From JAEZFI01 sp044508215 (GTDB taxonomy: Bacteria > Actinomycetota > Acidimicrobiia > Acidimicrobiales > Microtrichaceae), in contig JBIQID010000075.1 of assembly GCA_044508215.1 (NCBI GenBank), positions 1-15,084 on the forward strand: DNA of 15,084 nt. The letters are read 5' to 3'. Shown here one piece after another: positions 1-6,846 of this stretch. How positions within the stretch are numbered: position 1 is the first letter of the stretch; every line of letters starts with the position of its first letter. The position numbers and the translations under genes were made by a program. The notes under the pieces were generated by a model, which searched no databases, was not told the DNA's origin, and was given only the letters and a program-made list of their open reading frames with translations.

Positions 1-1317
1 AAGGGCGACGTCCACGACATCGGCAAGAACCTCGTCGACATCATCCTCACCAACAACGGCTACGAGGTGCACAACCTCGGCATCAAGGTGTCGATCGCCG
101 AGATGATCGAGAAGGCGCAGGAGGTCGGAGCCGACGCCATCGGCATGTCCGGCCTGCTCGTGAAGAGCACGCTCATCATGCGGGAGAACCTCGAGGAGCT
201 GAACCAGCGGGGCCTGGCGGAGATCCCGGTGATGCTGGGCGGCGCTGCGCTCACCCGCACCTACGTCGAGCGCGACCTCCGCGAGGTCTACCAGGGCCGT
301 GTCTTCTACGGGAAGGACGCGTTCGAGGGCCTGTCGGTGATGGACCGCCTCGGCGAGATCCGCCGCACCGGCGTCGACGATCCGGACTTCGGCCGCGCTC
401 CCGGCGGGCGAGACCTGCCCCCTCGCAAGGAGCGGGTGGTCGACCCGTCGACCATCCCGGCCCGCAGCCCCGAGGTGGCCACCGACAACCCCGTGTTCAC
501 GCCGCCGTTCCTCGGTGTGCGCGTGGTGAAGGGGCTGAGCATCGACGAGATCGCCACCTACCTCAACGAGACGGCGATCTTCCGGAACCAGTGGCAGTTC
601 CGCCCCGAGAAGGGCGCGGACGGCACGCCGGAGACCGACGAGCAGTTCAAGGCCCGCATCCGTCCCACCCTGCGCGCTCAGCTCGCCGAGGCGAAGGCCA
701 CCGACCTCCTCGTGCCGCAGGTGGCCTACGGCTACTTCGCCGCGAACTCCGACGGGGACGACCTGGTGATCTGGTCCGACGAGACGCGCACCTCGGAGCT
801 GGCCCGGTTCCACTACCCGCGCCAGACCGTCGAGCCGTGGCTGTGCATCGCCGACTTCTTCCGGCCGATCGACCCCGCCCAGGGCGGCGACGGAGCGGTG
901 GACTACGCCGCGTTCCAGATCGCCACGATGGGGTCCGCGGTGTCGGAGCGGTGCGCCGAGCTGTTCGCAGCGGACAAGTACCAGGACTACCTGCTGCTCC
1001 ACGGCCTGGGTGTGGAGATGGCCGAGGCGCTCGCCGAGATGTGGCACCGCCGCATCCGCGAGGAGTGGGGCTTCATCGACGAGGACGGCCCGACGCTCAT
1101 CGGGCTCTTCCGCCAGAAGTACCGCGGCGGCCGCTACTCGGCCGGCTACCCGGCGTGCCCCGACCTCGAGGACAACGCCGTCATCGCCGACCTGCTGGGC
1201 GCCGACCGCCTCGGCATCGCGTGCGGGGAGGAGACGGGGTGGATGTACCACCCCGAGCAGACCACCTCGGCACTCGTGTGCCACCACCCGCGCGCCAAGT
1301 ACTTCGTGGCCCGCTGA
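1..1317 (+). CDS. metH: Cobalamin-dependent methionine synthase, C-terminal part (5' end outside window)
   Basis: Transfers a methyl group from methyltetrahydrofolate to homocysteine through protein-bound cobalamin. The 438 visible codons open inside the cobalamin-binding domain: DVHDIG at residues 3-8 holds the His that ligates cobalt from below (His5 here, equivalent to E. coli His759), followed by SGLLVKS (50-56) and the MLGGAAL glycine pair (78-84). From about residue 160 comes the reactivation domain that binds S-adenosylmethionine, with the RYSAGYPACP motif at 378-387. The tail after the cobalt His is about 433 residues, close to the E. coli length, so the 3' end is intact. The homocysteine and folate domains must lie upstream of the window. 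The frame is open from base 1 and stops at TGA 1315-1317. The family call is very secure. The next gene, vapB, starts 80 bp downstream under its own promoter, so it is not an operon partner. Confidence 0.97.
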   Translation, partial: KGDVHDIGKNLVDIILTNNGYEVHNLGIKVSIAEMIEKAQEVGADAIGMSGLLVKSTLIMRENLEELNQRGLAEIPVMLGGAALTRTYVERDLREVYQGRVFYGKDAFEGLSVMDRLGEIRRTGVDDPDFGRAPGGRDLPPRKERVVDPSTIPARSPEVATDNPVFTPPFLGVRVVKGLSIDEIATYLNETAIFRNQWQFRPEKGADGTPETDEQFKARIRPTLRAQLAEAKATDLLVPQVAYGYFAANSDGDDLVIWSDETRTSELARFHYPRQTVEPWLCIADFFRPIDPAQGGDGAVDYAAFQIATMGSAVSERCAELFAADKYQDYLLLHGLGVEMAEALAEMWHRRIREEWGFIDEDGPTLIGLFRQKYRGGRYSAGYPACPDLEDNAVIADLLGADRLGIACGEETGWMYHPEQTTSALVCHHPRAKYFVAR

Positions 1318-1318
1318 G

Positions 1319-1332
1319 GGCCCTCCCGGGCC
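1319..1332 (+). terminator. Short GC hairpin after metH (weak terminator candidate)
   Basis: GGCCC (1319-1323) and GGGCC (1328-1332) can form a 5 bp stem with a 4-base loop directly after the metH stop codon. There is no T tract behind it. It could be a factor-assisted terminator or chance in GC-rich DNA. Confidence 0.25.
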
Positions 1333-1354
1333 GAGCCCCGACCCCGCGCGCCAC

Positions 1355-1398
1355 TGCGAGCATCAGAACATCAAAAACATGATGCTATGATGCTCGCA
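1355..1398 (+). promoter_or_regulatory. vapBC promoter and symmetric four-half-site operator
   Basis: A perfect 11 bp inverted repeat, TGCGAGCATCA (1355-1365) and TGATGCTCGCA (1388-1398), ends on the A of the vapB start codon. Inside it are four half-sites at 8 bp steps: AGCATCA (1359-1365), AACATCA (1367-1373), TGATGCT (1380-1386) and TGATGCT (1388-1394). All are symmetric about 1376.5. This is the layout expected where two or more ribbon-helix-helix antitoxin dimers bind side by side. TATGAT at 1386-1391 matches the -10 consensus at five of six positions, and its start point would fall on or next to ATG 1398. Binding would therefore cover both promoter and start codon (inferred autoregulation). 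I see no convincing -35 box. The stretch is clearly AT-richer than its surroundings. Confidence 0.75.
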
Positions 1399-1658
1399 TG
1401 CGTACCACCCTGACGCTGGACGACGACGTGGTCCGGCGACTGCGCCGGGTCATGCGTGACGAGGGTGTCTCGTTCAAGGCGGTGGTGAACGAGGTCCTGC
1501 GCCGCGGCCTGGACTGCGGGCGTCCGCAGCCGGACGTCGACGTTCCCGTCCACGACCTCGGCGGCCCGGTCCCCGGAGTCGACCTCCACAAGGCGACCAC
1601 GATCGCCGGCGAGATGGAGGACGAGGAGCTCCGCCGCCGGTTGGAGCTCCGCAAGTGA
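1398..1658 (+). CDS. vapB: VapB-type antitoxin, ribbon-helix-helix DNA-binding protein
   Basis: This 86-residue protein is the antitoxin of the following PIN-domain toxin. Residues 1-10 (MRTTLTLDDD) form the typical N-terminal beta strand of ribbon-helix-helix (CopG/Arc-like) repressors. The helices VVRRLRRVMRDEG and SFKAVVNEVLRRGL follow, up to about residue 38. The rest, with a charged EMEDEELRRRLELRK end, is the expected toxin-binding tail. The start is ATG 1398, six bases after TATGAT, with no Shine-Dalgarno sequence, so the mRNA is probably leaderless. The stop TGA overlaps the toxin start in GTGA (1655-1658), giving translational coupling. The inverted repeat over the promoter is the likely autoregulatory operator. 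RHH-plus-PIN pairing is classic for VapBC. I cannot assign the exact RHH subfamily by eye. Confidence 0.88.
   Translation: MRTTLTLDDDVVRRLRRVMRDEGVSFKAVVNEVLRRGLDCGRPQPDVDVPVHDLGGPVPGVDLHKATTIAGEMEDEELRRRLELRK
1625..1650 (+). promoter_or_regulatory. Hairpin that would mask the vapC ribosome binding site
   Basis: The self-complementary octamer GGAGCTCC occurs twice, at 1625-1632 and 1643-1650, and the two copies can pair as an 8 bp stem around a 10-base loop. The second copy contains the only Shine-Dalgarno candidate for vapC, GGAG at 1643-1646, eight bases before GTG 1655. In the folded RNA the toxin site would be closed until ribosomes finishing vapB open it. The repeats also encode the end of vapB (ELRRRLELR), so part of the repetition could be coding constraint. 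The regulatory role is inferred. Confidence 0.5.
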
Positions 1659-2083
1659 CGACCCTCGTCGACACCAACGTCCTGCTCTACGCGACCGACC
1701 GCTCGTCGCCGTGGCACGACAGGTCCCATGCCTGGCTCACCCGTGTGCTGAGAGACGAGACCGCCGCCTTCACGTGGTTGGCGATCACCGCGTTCGTGAG
1801 GATCTCGACGAACCCGCGCGTGGTCACCTCACCGTTGGACTCGGACACCGCCATCGAGACGGTCGAGGCGTGGCTGAGCTCTCCCGGCGCCGTCGTGCTC
1901 GAACCGTCGTCACGGCACCTCAGCGTGATGCGCAGGCTGCTGCACTCGACTGGCTCGGCAGGAAACCTCACGAGCGACGCGCACCTCGCGGCGATCGCAC
2001 TCGAACGGGGTGCGCCCATCTGCACCTACGACAGGGACTTCGGAAGGTTCGAGGGCGTGGTGCACTTCGAACCTCCCGGCTGA
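1655..2083 (+). CDS. vapC: VapC-type PIN-domain ribonuclease toxin
   Basis: This is a 142-residue PIN-domain protein. The family consists of Mg-dependent RNases that cut tRNA, rRNA or mRNA when free of antitoxin. Visible acidic residues are Asp6 in LVDTNVLLYA, Asp108 in SDAHLAAIA, and Asp126/Asp128 in YDRDFGRF. The block ITAFVRISTNPRV (44-56) carries Ala46 where many PIN proteins have a catalytic Glu. From memory, close actinobacterial relatives often have Gly or Ala there, so this need not mean an inactive enzyme. The length is typical. GTG 1655 is the start: it overlaps the vapB stop by 4 bp and has GGAG eight bases upstream. A converging gene on the other strand ends 13 bp downstream, with a strong hairpin over both stop codons. 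The pair is full length with no sign of decay. Confidence 0.9.
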   Translation: MTTLVDTNVLLYATDRSSPWHDRSHAWLTRVLRDETAAFTWLAITAFVRISTNPRVVTSPLDSDTAIETVEAWLSSPGAVVLEPSSRHLSVMRRLLHSTGSAGNLTSDAHLAAIALERGAPICTYDRDFGRFEGVVHFEPPG

Positions 2084-2107
2084 CCGTCCGGGTCCGTCAG
2101 CGGGAGG
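2072..2107. terminator. Bidirectional hairpin terminator between convergent genes
   Basis: CCTCCCgGCTGAC (2072-2084) pairs with GTCAGCGGGAGG (2096-2107): twelve base pairs, one bulged G, and an 11-base loop. The stem contains the vapC stop TGA (2081-2083) on one strand and the stop of the lysine-rich gene (2097-2099) on the other. Because it is an inverted repeat it can work in both directions. No T tract follows, as is common in high-GC actinobacteria. Confidence 0.65.
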
Positions 2108-2735
2108 CGAGCTTCTCCTTCGCGTCGTCCAGCCGCTCGGTGAGCTGACCTCCGACCTCGGAGGCGGCGTGGCCGACCTTCTCGGCCACCTGCTCCACGC
2201 GAGGCTCGACCTCCTCGATGACGTGCGCGACCCGCTCGCCGGCACGCTCGGTGGCCTTCCGTGCCGTCTTCGCCATCTCGCTACCACGCTTCGATGCGTG
2301 CTTCTTGGCCTTCTTCGAGGCCTTCATCGCCTTCTTGCGAGCGCGCCGTCCCTTGACCTCGGCCTCCGCGGCGGCCGCCTTCGCCGCCTTCCGCGCCTTC
2401 CGGCGCGAGGTCTTGGCCGCCGTCTCGGCGAGGGCCACGGCCTCCGCCGCCTTGGCGGCGCGGCGGGCCTTCCGCGAACGCTTCGCGCCGTCGGCGCCCT
2501 TGGCCCCCCGACGTGCCTTGCGAGCCTCCTTGCGGGCGAGCGCGGCATCCAGTTGCGCCAGCTTCGCCGTCTTCTCGGCCTCCGCCAGGCGCTCCTCCGC
2601 CGTCGCACGCGCCAGGTGCTCCTCGCCGGCGACCTCCTCCGCCTCGGCGAGCGCCCGCTCGAGGCGCTCCTTCTTGCTGCGGAAGCGGACCAGGCCCAGC
2701 GTTCCGATCGAGAGCGTCTTCCTCACCAATCCCAT
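2097..2735 (-). CDS. Lys/Ala-rich coiled-coil protein with histone-H1-like segment, function unknown
   Basis: I do not recognise a named family for this 212-residue protein. It has four zones: a short hydrophobic start with a basic edge (MGLVRKTLSIGTLGLVRFRS, 1-20); an acidic, heptad-like coil (about 21-68); a strongly basic segment (about 69-160) full of KA, RK and KK steps, resembling histone H1 or HU-tail sequences; and an amphipathic C-terminus (VIEEVEPRVEQVAEKVG, 172-188) ending in EKLASR. There are no Cys or Trp residues. It could bind nucleic acid, or it could be a membrane-edge or stress-type coiled-coil protein. The frame stays open upstream to 2858, but ATG 2735 is the better start: AGGAG (2745-2749 on the complement) lies nine bases before it, and the extra N-terminus would be shadow-like Arg/Pro sequence. 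It diverges from the phosphatase gene and converges with vapC. Confidence 0.8.
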   Translation of the reverse strand: MGLVRKTLSIGTLGLVRFRSKKERLERALAEAEEVAGEEHLARATAEERLAEAEKTAKLAQLDAALARKEARKARRGAKGADGAKRSRKARRAAKAAEAVALAETAAKTSRRKARKAAKAAAAEAEVKGRRARKKAMKASKKAKKHASKRGSEMAKTARKATERAGERVAHVIEEVEPRVEQVAEKVGHAASEVGGQLTERLDDAKEKLASR

Positions 2736-2920
2736 GTGCGTCGTCTCCTCTGGTCGTCGCCGGTCGGCATCGCGGCGCGGCCTCCGGGCGCAGGGTCGGG
2801 GGACCCGTACCCGCTCCACGGTCGCCGCAGTCCCGCCCTTCCCGCATCGGCCACCCACCGTTTACCCTGCGTTCGGGTGTCCGGCATCGAGCCGGTGGAA
2901 GTGGCTGGGAGGCGCGGGAG
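2736..2920. promoter_or_regulatory. Divergent intergenic region between lysine-rich gene and phoD-like gene
   Basis: These 185 bp hold the 5' regions of both genes. Toward the phosphatase, TACCCT (2863-2868) is a possible -10, and GGGAGG (2907-2912) sits eight bases before ATG 2921 and fixes that start. Toward the lysine-rich gene only its ribosome site (2745-2749) is clear; I found no good -10. GGGTC (2793-2797) and GACCC (2802-2806) form a small inverted repeat of unknown meaning. I see no PHO-box-like direct repeats that I would trust. Confidence 0.4.
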
Positions 2921-4479
2921 ATGGATCGACGGGACTTCCTTCGGGCGGGCGCGGGCACGTTCGGGTTGGCAGCCCTCGGTGGGCTCTCCGCGGCGTGCAC
3001 GCCGACGGGCGGTTCGCCGTCGGGCGTGTGGTCAGCCGGCGTCGCATCGGGGCTCCACAGCGCGAGCGAGGTCGTGCTGTGGACCAGGGTGGAGCCGCTG
3101 CTCGCCCCCGGCGCCACGAGCGTCGAGTGGGAGGTCGCCTCCGACGACTCCTTCGCCGACGTGGTCGCGAGCGGCACCGCTGCGGTCTCGCCGGCGAGCG
3201 ACAACTGCGTGAAGGTGCTGGTGGGCGGCCTCGCCGCCGACCGCAGCTGGTGGTACCGGTTCCGGACCGGCACCGAGATCTCTCCCGTCGGGCGCGCTCG
3301 CACGCTGCCCGCGCCGGGCTCCTCCCCCACGCGGCTGGCCCTCGGGGTGGCCAGCTGCCAGTCGTACGCCTCCGGCTTCTACGGAGCGTGGCGCGACATC
3401 GCAGCACAGGACCTCGACGCCGTCCTGTTCCTCGGCGACTACATCTACGAGACGCTGCTCATCCAGCTGCAGCGCCGTGTCCGCGACGAGACGCTCGAGA
3501 CCGCCGAGACGATCGAGGGCTACCGGCAGCGCTACCGCCTCTACCGGTCCGACCCCGACCTGCAGGCCGGCCACGCCGCCCACCCGCTGCTGCCCGTGTG
3601 GGACGACCACGAGGTGGCGAACGACTGGGACCGCACGATGCTGGACCTCGACCCCCGACGCGTGGCCGCGGCGTTCCAGGCGTGGTTCGAGTACATGCCC
3701 GTCTGGCCGATCCAGGGCAGCCGCATCCACCGAACGCTGCGCTGGGGCGACCTCGGCGAGATCTTCTGCCTCGACACCCGCCAGTACCGCGACCCGAACC
3801 CCGCCGGCAGCCTGCTCGGTCCCCTGGGCTTCAACCTGCTGACGCCCGAGCTGGCAGCCCCCGGACGGACGATCCTCGGCGAGGCCCAGCGCCGATGGCT
3901 CTTCGACGGCCTCGAGGCCTCCCAGTCCGACGGCGTGCGCTGGAAGCTCATCGGCAACCAGGTGATGATCGCCCCGATCCGCCTCGCCGACCTCGACACC
4001 CCGGAGCTGCGCGCCCTCGACCCGTCGATCCCGAAGCACGCCGGCCTCTACCTCTTCAGCGACACGTGGGACGGGTTCACGTGGGAGCGCGACCTGCTGC
4101 TGGGACACCTGCACGACGCGGCGATCTCGGACGTGGCGTTCCTCACCGGCGACGTGCACTCGTTCTGGGCGGCACCGCTCCGGATCGACTACGACGACCC
4201 CTCGTCCCCCGTCGTGGCCTACGAGTACACGACCGGCTCGATCACGTCGCCGGCGGGGCTGATCGAGGGCGCGCTCTCGGGTGGCGCCCAGTCGTTCCCG
4301 ACGTACCCGGCGTTCGACTACAGCGAGGTGCGCCTCAACGGATGGGGCATGGTCGAGTGCACCCCCGACGAGATGAACGTGACGTTCCGCCAGCTCGACC
4401 CGACCCTCGCGGTGAACGTGCCGCAACCCAAGGTGCGGTTCACGGCGAAGCCCGGCGTCGTCGAGCCCACCATCACGCT
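2921..4479 (+). CDS. phoD: PhoD-type alkaline phosphatase/phosphodiesterase, Tat-exported (3' end lost in gap)
   Basis: PhoD enzymes are Ca/Fe-dependent phosphomonoesterases/diesterases that release phosphate outside the membrane. The 519 visible residues begin with a twin-arginine signal (RRDFL at 3-7, then a mild hydrophobic stretch to about residue 25). A beta-rich N-terminal domain follows (about 33-130). The metallophosphoesterase domain shows GVASCQS (142-148), FLGDYIYE (170-177), PVWDDHEVANDW (225-236), DTRQYRD (285-291), EAQRRWL (321-327), GNQVM (345-349) and LTGDVH (408-413), so the metal-binding Asp, Asn and His set appears present. Cys26 after LSAA is not a good lipobox. ATG 2921 has GGGAGG eight bases upstream. 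The reading frame is still open where the run of N begins at 4480, so only the extreme C-terminus is likely missing. The neighbours give no phosphate-starvation context. Confidence 0.93.
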
Positions 4480-4579
4480 NNNNNNNNNNNNNNNNNNNNN
4501 NNNNNNNNNNNNNNNNNNNNNNNNNNNNNNNNNNNNNNNNNNNNNNNNNNNNNNNNNNNNNNNNNNNNNNNNNNNNNNN
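4480..4579. other. Assembly gap (100 N)
   Basis: The window has exactly 100 undetermined bases, the usual placeholder for a scaffold gap of unknown true length. It removes the end of the phosphatase gene and everything upstream of the glycosyltransferase start except one base. Whole genes could be hidden here. Any reading frame that crosses the gap is meaningless. Confidence 0.97.
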
Positions 4580-4580
4580 A

Positions 4581-5813
4581 GTGCCTCGCTACGCCGTCGT
4601 CGTCTCGCGCTTCCCGAAGTTCACCGAGACGTTCATCCTGCAAGAGCTCCGGGGCCTCGAGGCGAGGGGCCTCGACTTCGAGCTGTACTCGATCATCCAC
4701 GAGACGCCCGAGCAGATGCAGCCGGACGCGGTCGAGCTGGACCGCCGGGCCAACTACCTGACCTGGCACAGCCCCGAGGCGGCGCGGGCCCAGTGGTACT
4801 GGTTGCGCCGCTCGCCCGGCCGCTACCTCAGCACCTGGTGGACGGCGCTGCGCACGTCGTTCCCGTCGCGCCACGCCCTGGTGCGGGTCCCGGTGCTCGT
4901 GCTGCTCGCCGCCACGATGGCGCGGCGGATGGAGGAACAGGGCGTCGAACGGGTCCACGCCCACTGGGCGACCTATCCCACCATGTGCGCGCTGTGCATC
5001 CAGCACCTCTCGGGCATCCCGTTCTCGTTCACGGGGCACGCGCACGACATCTTCGCCGACCAGGTGGGCTTGGGGGCCAAGGTCCGCGCTGCCGACGCCG
5101 TGCTGACCTGCACCGACCACGGACGGTCGATCCTCGTGGACCTGGCGGGGGGCGAGGGCTCGGTCGGCGACCGCGTCCACCTGGTCCACCACGGCGTCCG
5201 CCTCGAGGTGTTCGAACAGCTGCCGCTGCGGGTCCGCACGCCCGACGAGCCGCTCCGCATCCTGTGCGTGGCGGCGCTGGCCGACTACAAGGGCCACCGC
5301 CACCTGCTCGACGCGTGCGCCGAGCTCGACCGTCGTGGGGTGCCGAACCAGCTGACGCTGCTCGGCGAGGGCGACCAGCGCGCCGAGCTCGAGGCGCAGG
5401 CGGCCCGGTTGGGCATCGACGTCCGCTTCCTGGGACGCCGCCCCTCCGCCGAGGTACGGGAGGAGCTCGCGGCCACCGACGTGTTCGCCATCGCGAGCGT
5501 GCAGGTGGAGAACGGGCAGATGGACGGCATCCCGAACGTGTGCGTCGAGGCGATGGCGATGGGCCGGCCGGTGGTGGCGTCGTCGCTCCCCGGGATCATG
5601 GAGCTGGTGCGCCACGAGGAGACGGGGCTGCTCGCCGCGCCGGGCGACCACCGGGGCATCGCCGACCAGCTCGTGCGGATCGTGAAGGACCGCCCGCTGG
5701 TCGACGCGATGGTGGCGAAGGGCCGTTCGCTCGTGGAGCGGGAGCACGATGCGGCGAAGAACCTCGACGAGGTCCACCGGATACTCCAGTCGCTCACCGT
5801 CCCCGGCCGATGA
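4581..5813 (+). CDS. Glycosyltransferase family 4, WcaL-like exopolysaccharide enzyme
   Basis: This 410-residue GT-B-fold retaining transferase adds a sugar from a nucleotide donor, probably to a lipid-linked glycan on the cytoplasmic side. The N-terminus RYAVVVSRFPKFTETFI (3-19) is the opening typical of WcaL/AmsK-like GT4 enzymes. HAHWA (126-130), FTGHAHDIF (150-158) and HHGV (203-206) follow. The donor-binding C-terminal domain shows VAALADYKGH (230-239, Lys237), LLGEGDQ (260-266) and DGIPNVCVEAMAMGRPVV (315-332), whose Glu323 is the second Glu of the E-x7-E motif; the first position is Asp315. GTG 4581 fits the usual family start, but only one base of upstream sequence is known, so a start inside the gap cannot be excluded. 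The downstream epimerase suggests a surface-polysaccharide locus. Confidence 0.9.
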   Translation: MPRYAVVVSRFPKFTETFILQELRGLEARGLDFELYSIIHETPEQMQPDAVELDRRANYLTWHSPEAARAQWYWLRRSPGRYLSTWWTALRTSFPSRHALVRVPVLVLLAATMARRMEEQGVERVHAHWATYPTMCALCIQHLSGIPFSFTGHAHDIFADQVGLGAKVRAADAVLTCTDHGRSILVDLAGGEGSVGDRVHLVHHGVRLEVFEQLPLRVRTPDEPLRILCVAALADYKGHRHLLDACAELDRRGVPNQLTLLGEGDQRAELEAQAARLGIDVRFLGRRPSAEVREELAATDVFAIASVQVENGQMDGIPNVCVEAMAMGRPVVASSLPGIMELVRHEETGLLAAPGDHRGIADQLVRIVKDRPLVDAMVAKGRSLVEREHDAAKNLDEVHRILQSLTVPGR

Positions 5814-5814
5814 G

Positions 5815-5841
5815 TACATTCGCCGGGATGTCTGATCCCGG
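5815..5841 (+). promoter_or_regulatory. Possible promoter with dyad before leader ORF and epimerase
   Basis: TACATT (5815-5820) fits TANNNT and lies seven bases before an ATG at 5828, directly behind the glycosyltransferase stop. A perfect 7 bp inverted repeat, CCGGGAT (5823-5829) and ATCCCGG (5835-5841) with a 5-base spacer, covers the expected start point and that ATG. It could be an operator, an RNA hairpin at the 5' end, or part of a terminator for the glycosyltransferase. No convincing -35 was found. Confidence 0.35.
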
Positions 5842-5899
5842 GGACCACAGCCGCCACGCTCCGCGTCGGCGCACCACGGAAGGACCCACGGGGAACTGA
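5828..5899 (+). CDS. Possible 23-residue leader ORF coupled to the epimerase
   Basis: ATG 5828 opens a frame of 23 codons (beginning MSDPGDHSRHAPRRR) that stops at TGA 5897-5899. The last base of that stop is the first base of the epimerase ATG (TGATG). A candidate -10 lies seven bases upstream, so it could be the start of a leaderless mRNA whose translation hands ribosomes on to the epimerase. The peptide has His and Arg clusters but no recognisable domain. A short open frame in GC-rich DNA is easily a coincidence, so this is a hypothesis. Confidence 0.25.
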   Translation: MSDPGDHSRHAPRRRTTEGPTGN

Positions 5900-6846
5900 T
5901 GCGCGCACTCGTGACCGGCGGCGCCGGGTTCATCGGCTCGACCCTGGTGGATCGGCTCGTCGCCGAAGGCATCGACGTCGTGGTCGTCGACTCGTTCACC
6001 GACTACTACGACCCCGCAGCGAAGCGGGCGAACCTCGAAGGCCTCGCCGGGAACGACCGGGTCGAGGTGGTCGACGGGGACCTCTGCACCCTCGACCTCA
6101 CGAAGCTCCTCGACGGGGTGGAGGTGGTCTGGCACCTCGCCGGGCAGCCCGGTGTGCGGCTCAGCTGGTCCGACGGGTTCGGCGCCTACGTCGAGCGGAA
6201 CATCACGGCCACGCAGCACCTGCTGGAGGCGGCGAAGGCCGCCGAGACCCCTCGCCTCGTGTACGCGTCCAGCTCGTCGGTGTACGGCAACGCCGAGCGC
6301 TACCCCACGCTCGAGACCGACCGGCCCGAGCCCTACAGCCCCTACGGGGTCACCAAGCTGGCGGCCGAGCACCTCTGTGGCCTCTACGCCTCCAACTGGG
6401 GCGTCCCCGCCGTCTCGCTCCGGTACTTCACCGTCTACGGCCCGCGGCAGCGGCCCGACATGGCGCACCACCGGCTGGTCGAGGCGGCGATCGAGCAGAC
6501 GAGTTTCCCGATGTTCGGTGACGGCTCGCAGGAACGGGCCTTCACCTTCGTGGGCGACGTCGTCGACGCCACCTACCGGGCCGGCACCACCCCCGACGTC
6601 GCAGCGGGCACGGTGCTCAACGTGTCCGGGCAGTTCTCCTGCACGCTCGCCCGCCTGATCGAGATGGTCGGCGAGGCGGTCGGCACACCCGTACCCGTGG
6701 AGCAGCGACCGTCGCAGGCCGGCGACGCCACGAAGACGGGCGGCTCCACCGAGCGGATCGAAGCGGTCCTCGGCTGGAAGGCGACGACCTCCCTCGAGGA
6801 GGGCATCGCCCGCCAGGTGGAGTGGCACCGCTCGCTGCGCGGCTGA
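5899..6846 (+). CDS. NAD-dependent sugar-nucleotide epimerase/dehydratase, UDP-glucuronate 4-epimerase-like
   Basis: This is a 315-residue extended short-chain dehydrogenase. VTGGAGFIG (5-13) is the NAD-binding Rossmann turn. The segment TDYYDPAAKRANL (34-46) resembles UDP-glucuronate 4-epimerases of the CapI type. SSSSVYGN (124-131) holds the active-site Ser region, PYGVTK (148-153) gives the Tyr149-x3-Lys153 catalytic pair, and LRYFTVYGPRQRPDMA (174-189) binds the sugar nucleotide. It probably makes an activated uronic or other epimerised sugar for the glycan built by the upstream glycosyltransferase. The exact substrate cannot be read from sequence. ATG 5899 is the start: the Rossmann motif follows at once, and GGAAGGA lies about 14 bases upstream, which is long, so coupling to the short ORF ending at 5899 may matter. 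It ends 13 bp from a converging gene. Confidence 0.92.
   Translation: MRALVTGGAGFIGSTLVDRLVAEGIDVVVVDSFTDYYDPAAKRANLEGLAGNDRVEVVDGDLCTLDLTKLLDGVEVVWHLAGQPGVRLSWSDGFGAYVERNITATQHLLEAAKAAETPRLVYASSSSVYGNAERYPTLETDRPEPYSPYGVTKLAAEHLCGLYASNWGVPAVSLRYFTVYGPRQRPDMAHHRLVEAAIEQTSFPMFGDGSQERAFTFVGDVVDATYRAGTTPDVAAGTVLNVSGQFSCTLARLIEMVGEAVGTPVPVEQRPSQAGDATKTGGSTERIEAVLGWKATTSLEEGIARQVEWHRSLRG

Noticed and set aside
1355..2107. vapBC as cargo of a mobile element
   Set aside because: No transposase, integrase, terminal repeats or target duplication was seen, and base composition outside the operator matches the surroundings.
2976..3000. Lipobox in the phosphatase signal (Cys26)
   Set aside because: LSAAC has Ser at -3, so the lipobox is weak. 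A plain Tat signal is the safer reading.
3032..4426. Long open frame (464 codons) on the minus strand across the phosphatase gene
   Set aside because: It is antisense to a gene with a complete set of PhoD motifs. Its translation is Val/Arg/Glu/His-rich without any domain, which is typical of third-position GC bias.
2218..4761. Plus-strand frames running from the lysine-rich gene through the phosphatase and across the gap
   Set aside because: They join unrelated regions and include undetermined bases. Only the part starting at ATG 2921 has family motifs and a ribosome site.
4473..5999. Minus-strand frame of 508 codons including the N run
   Set aside because: It crosses the assembly gap and is antisense to the glycosyltransferase; shadow of GC-rich coding DNA.
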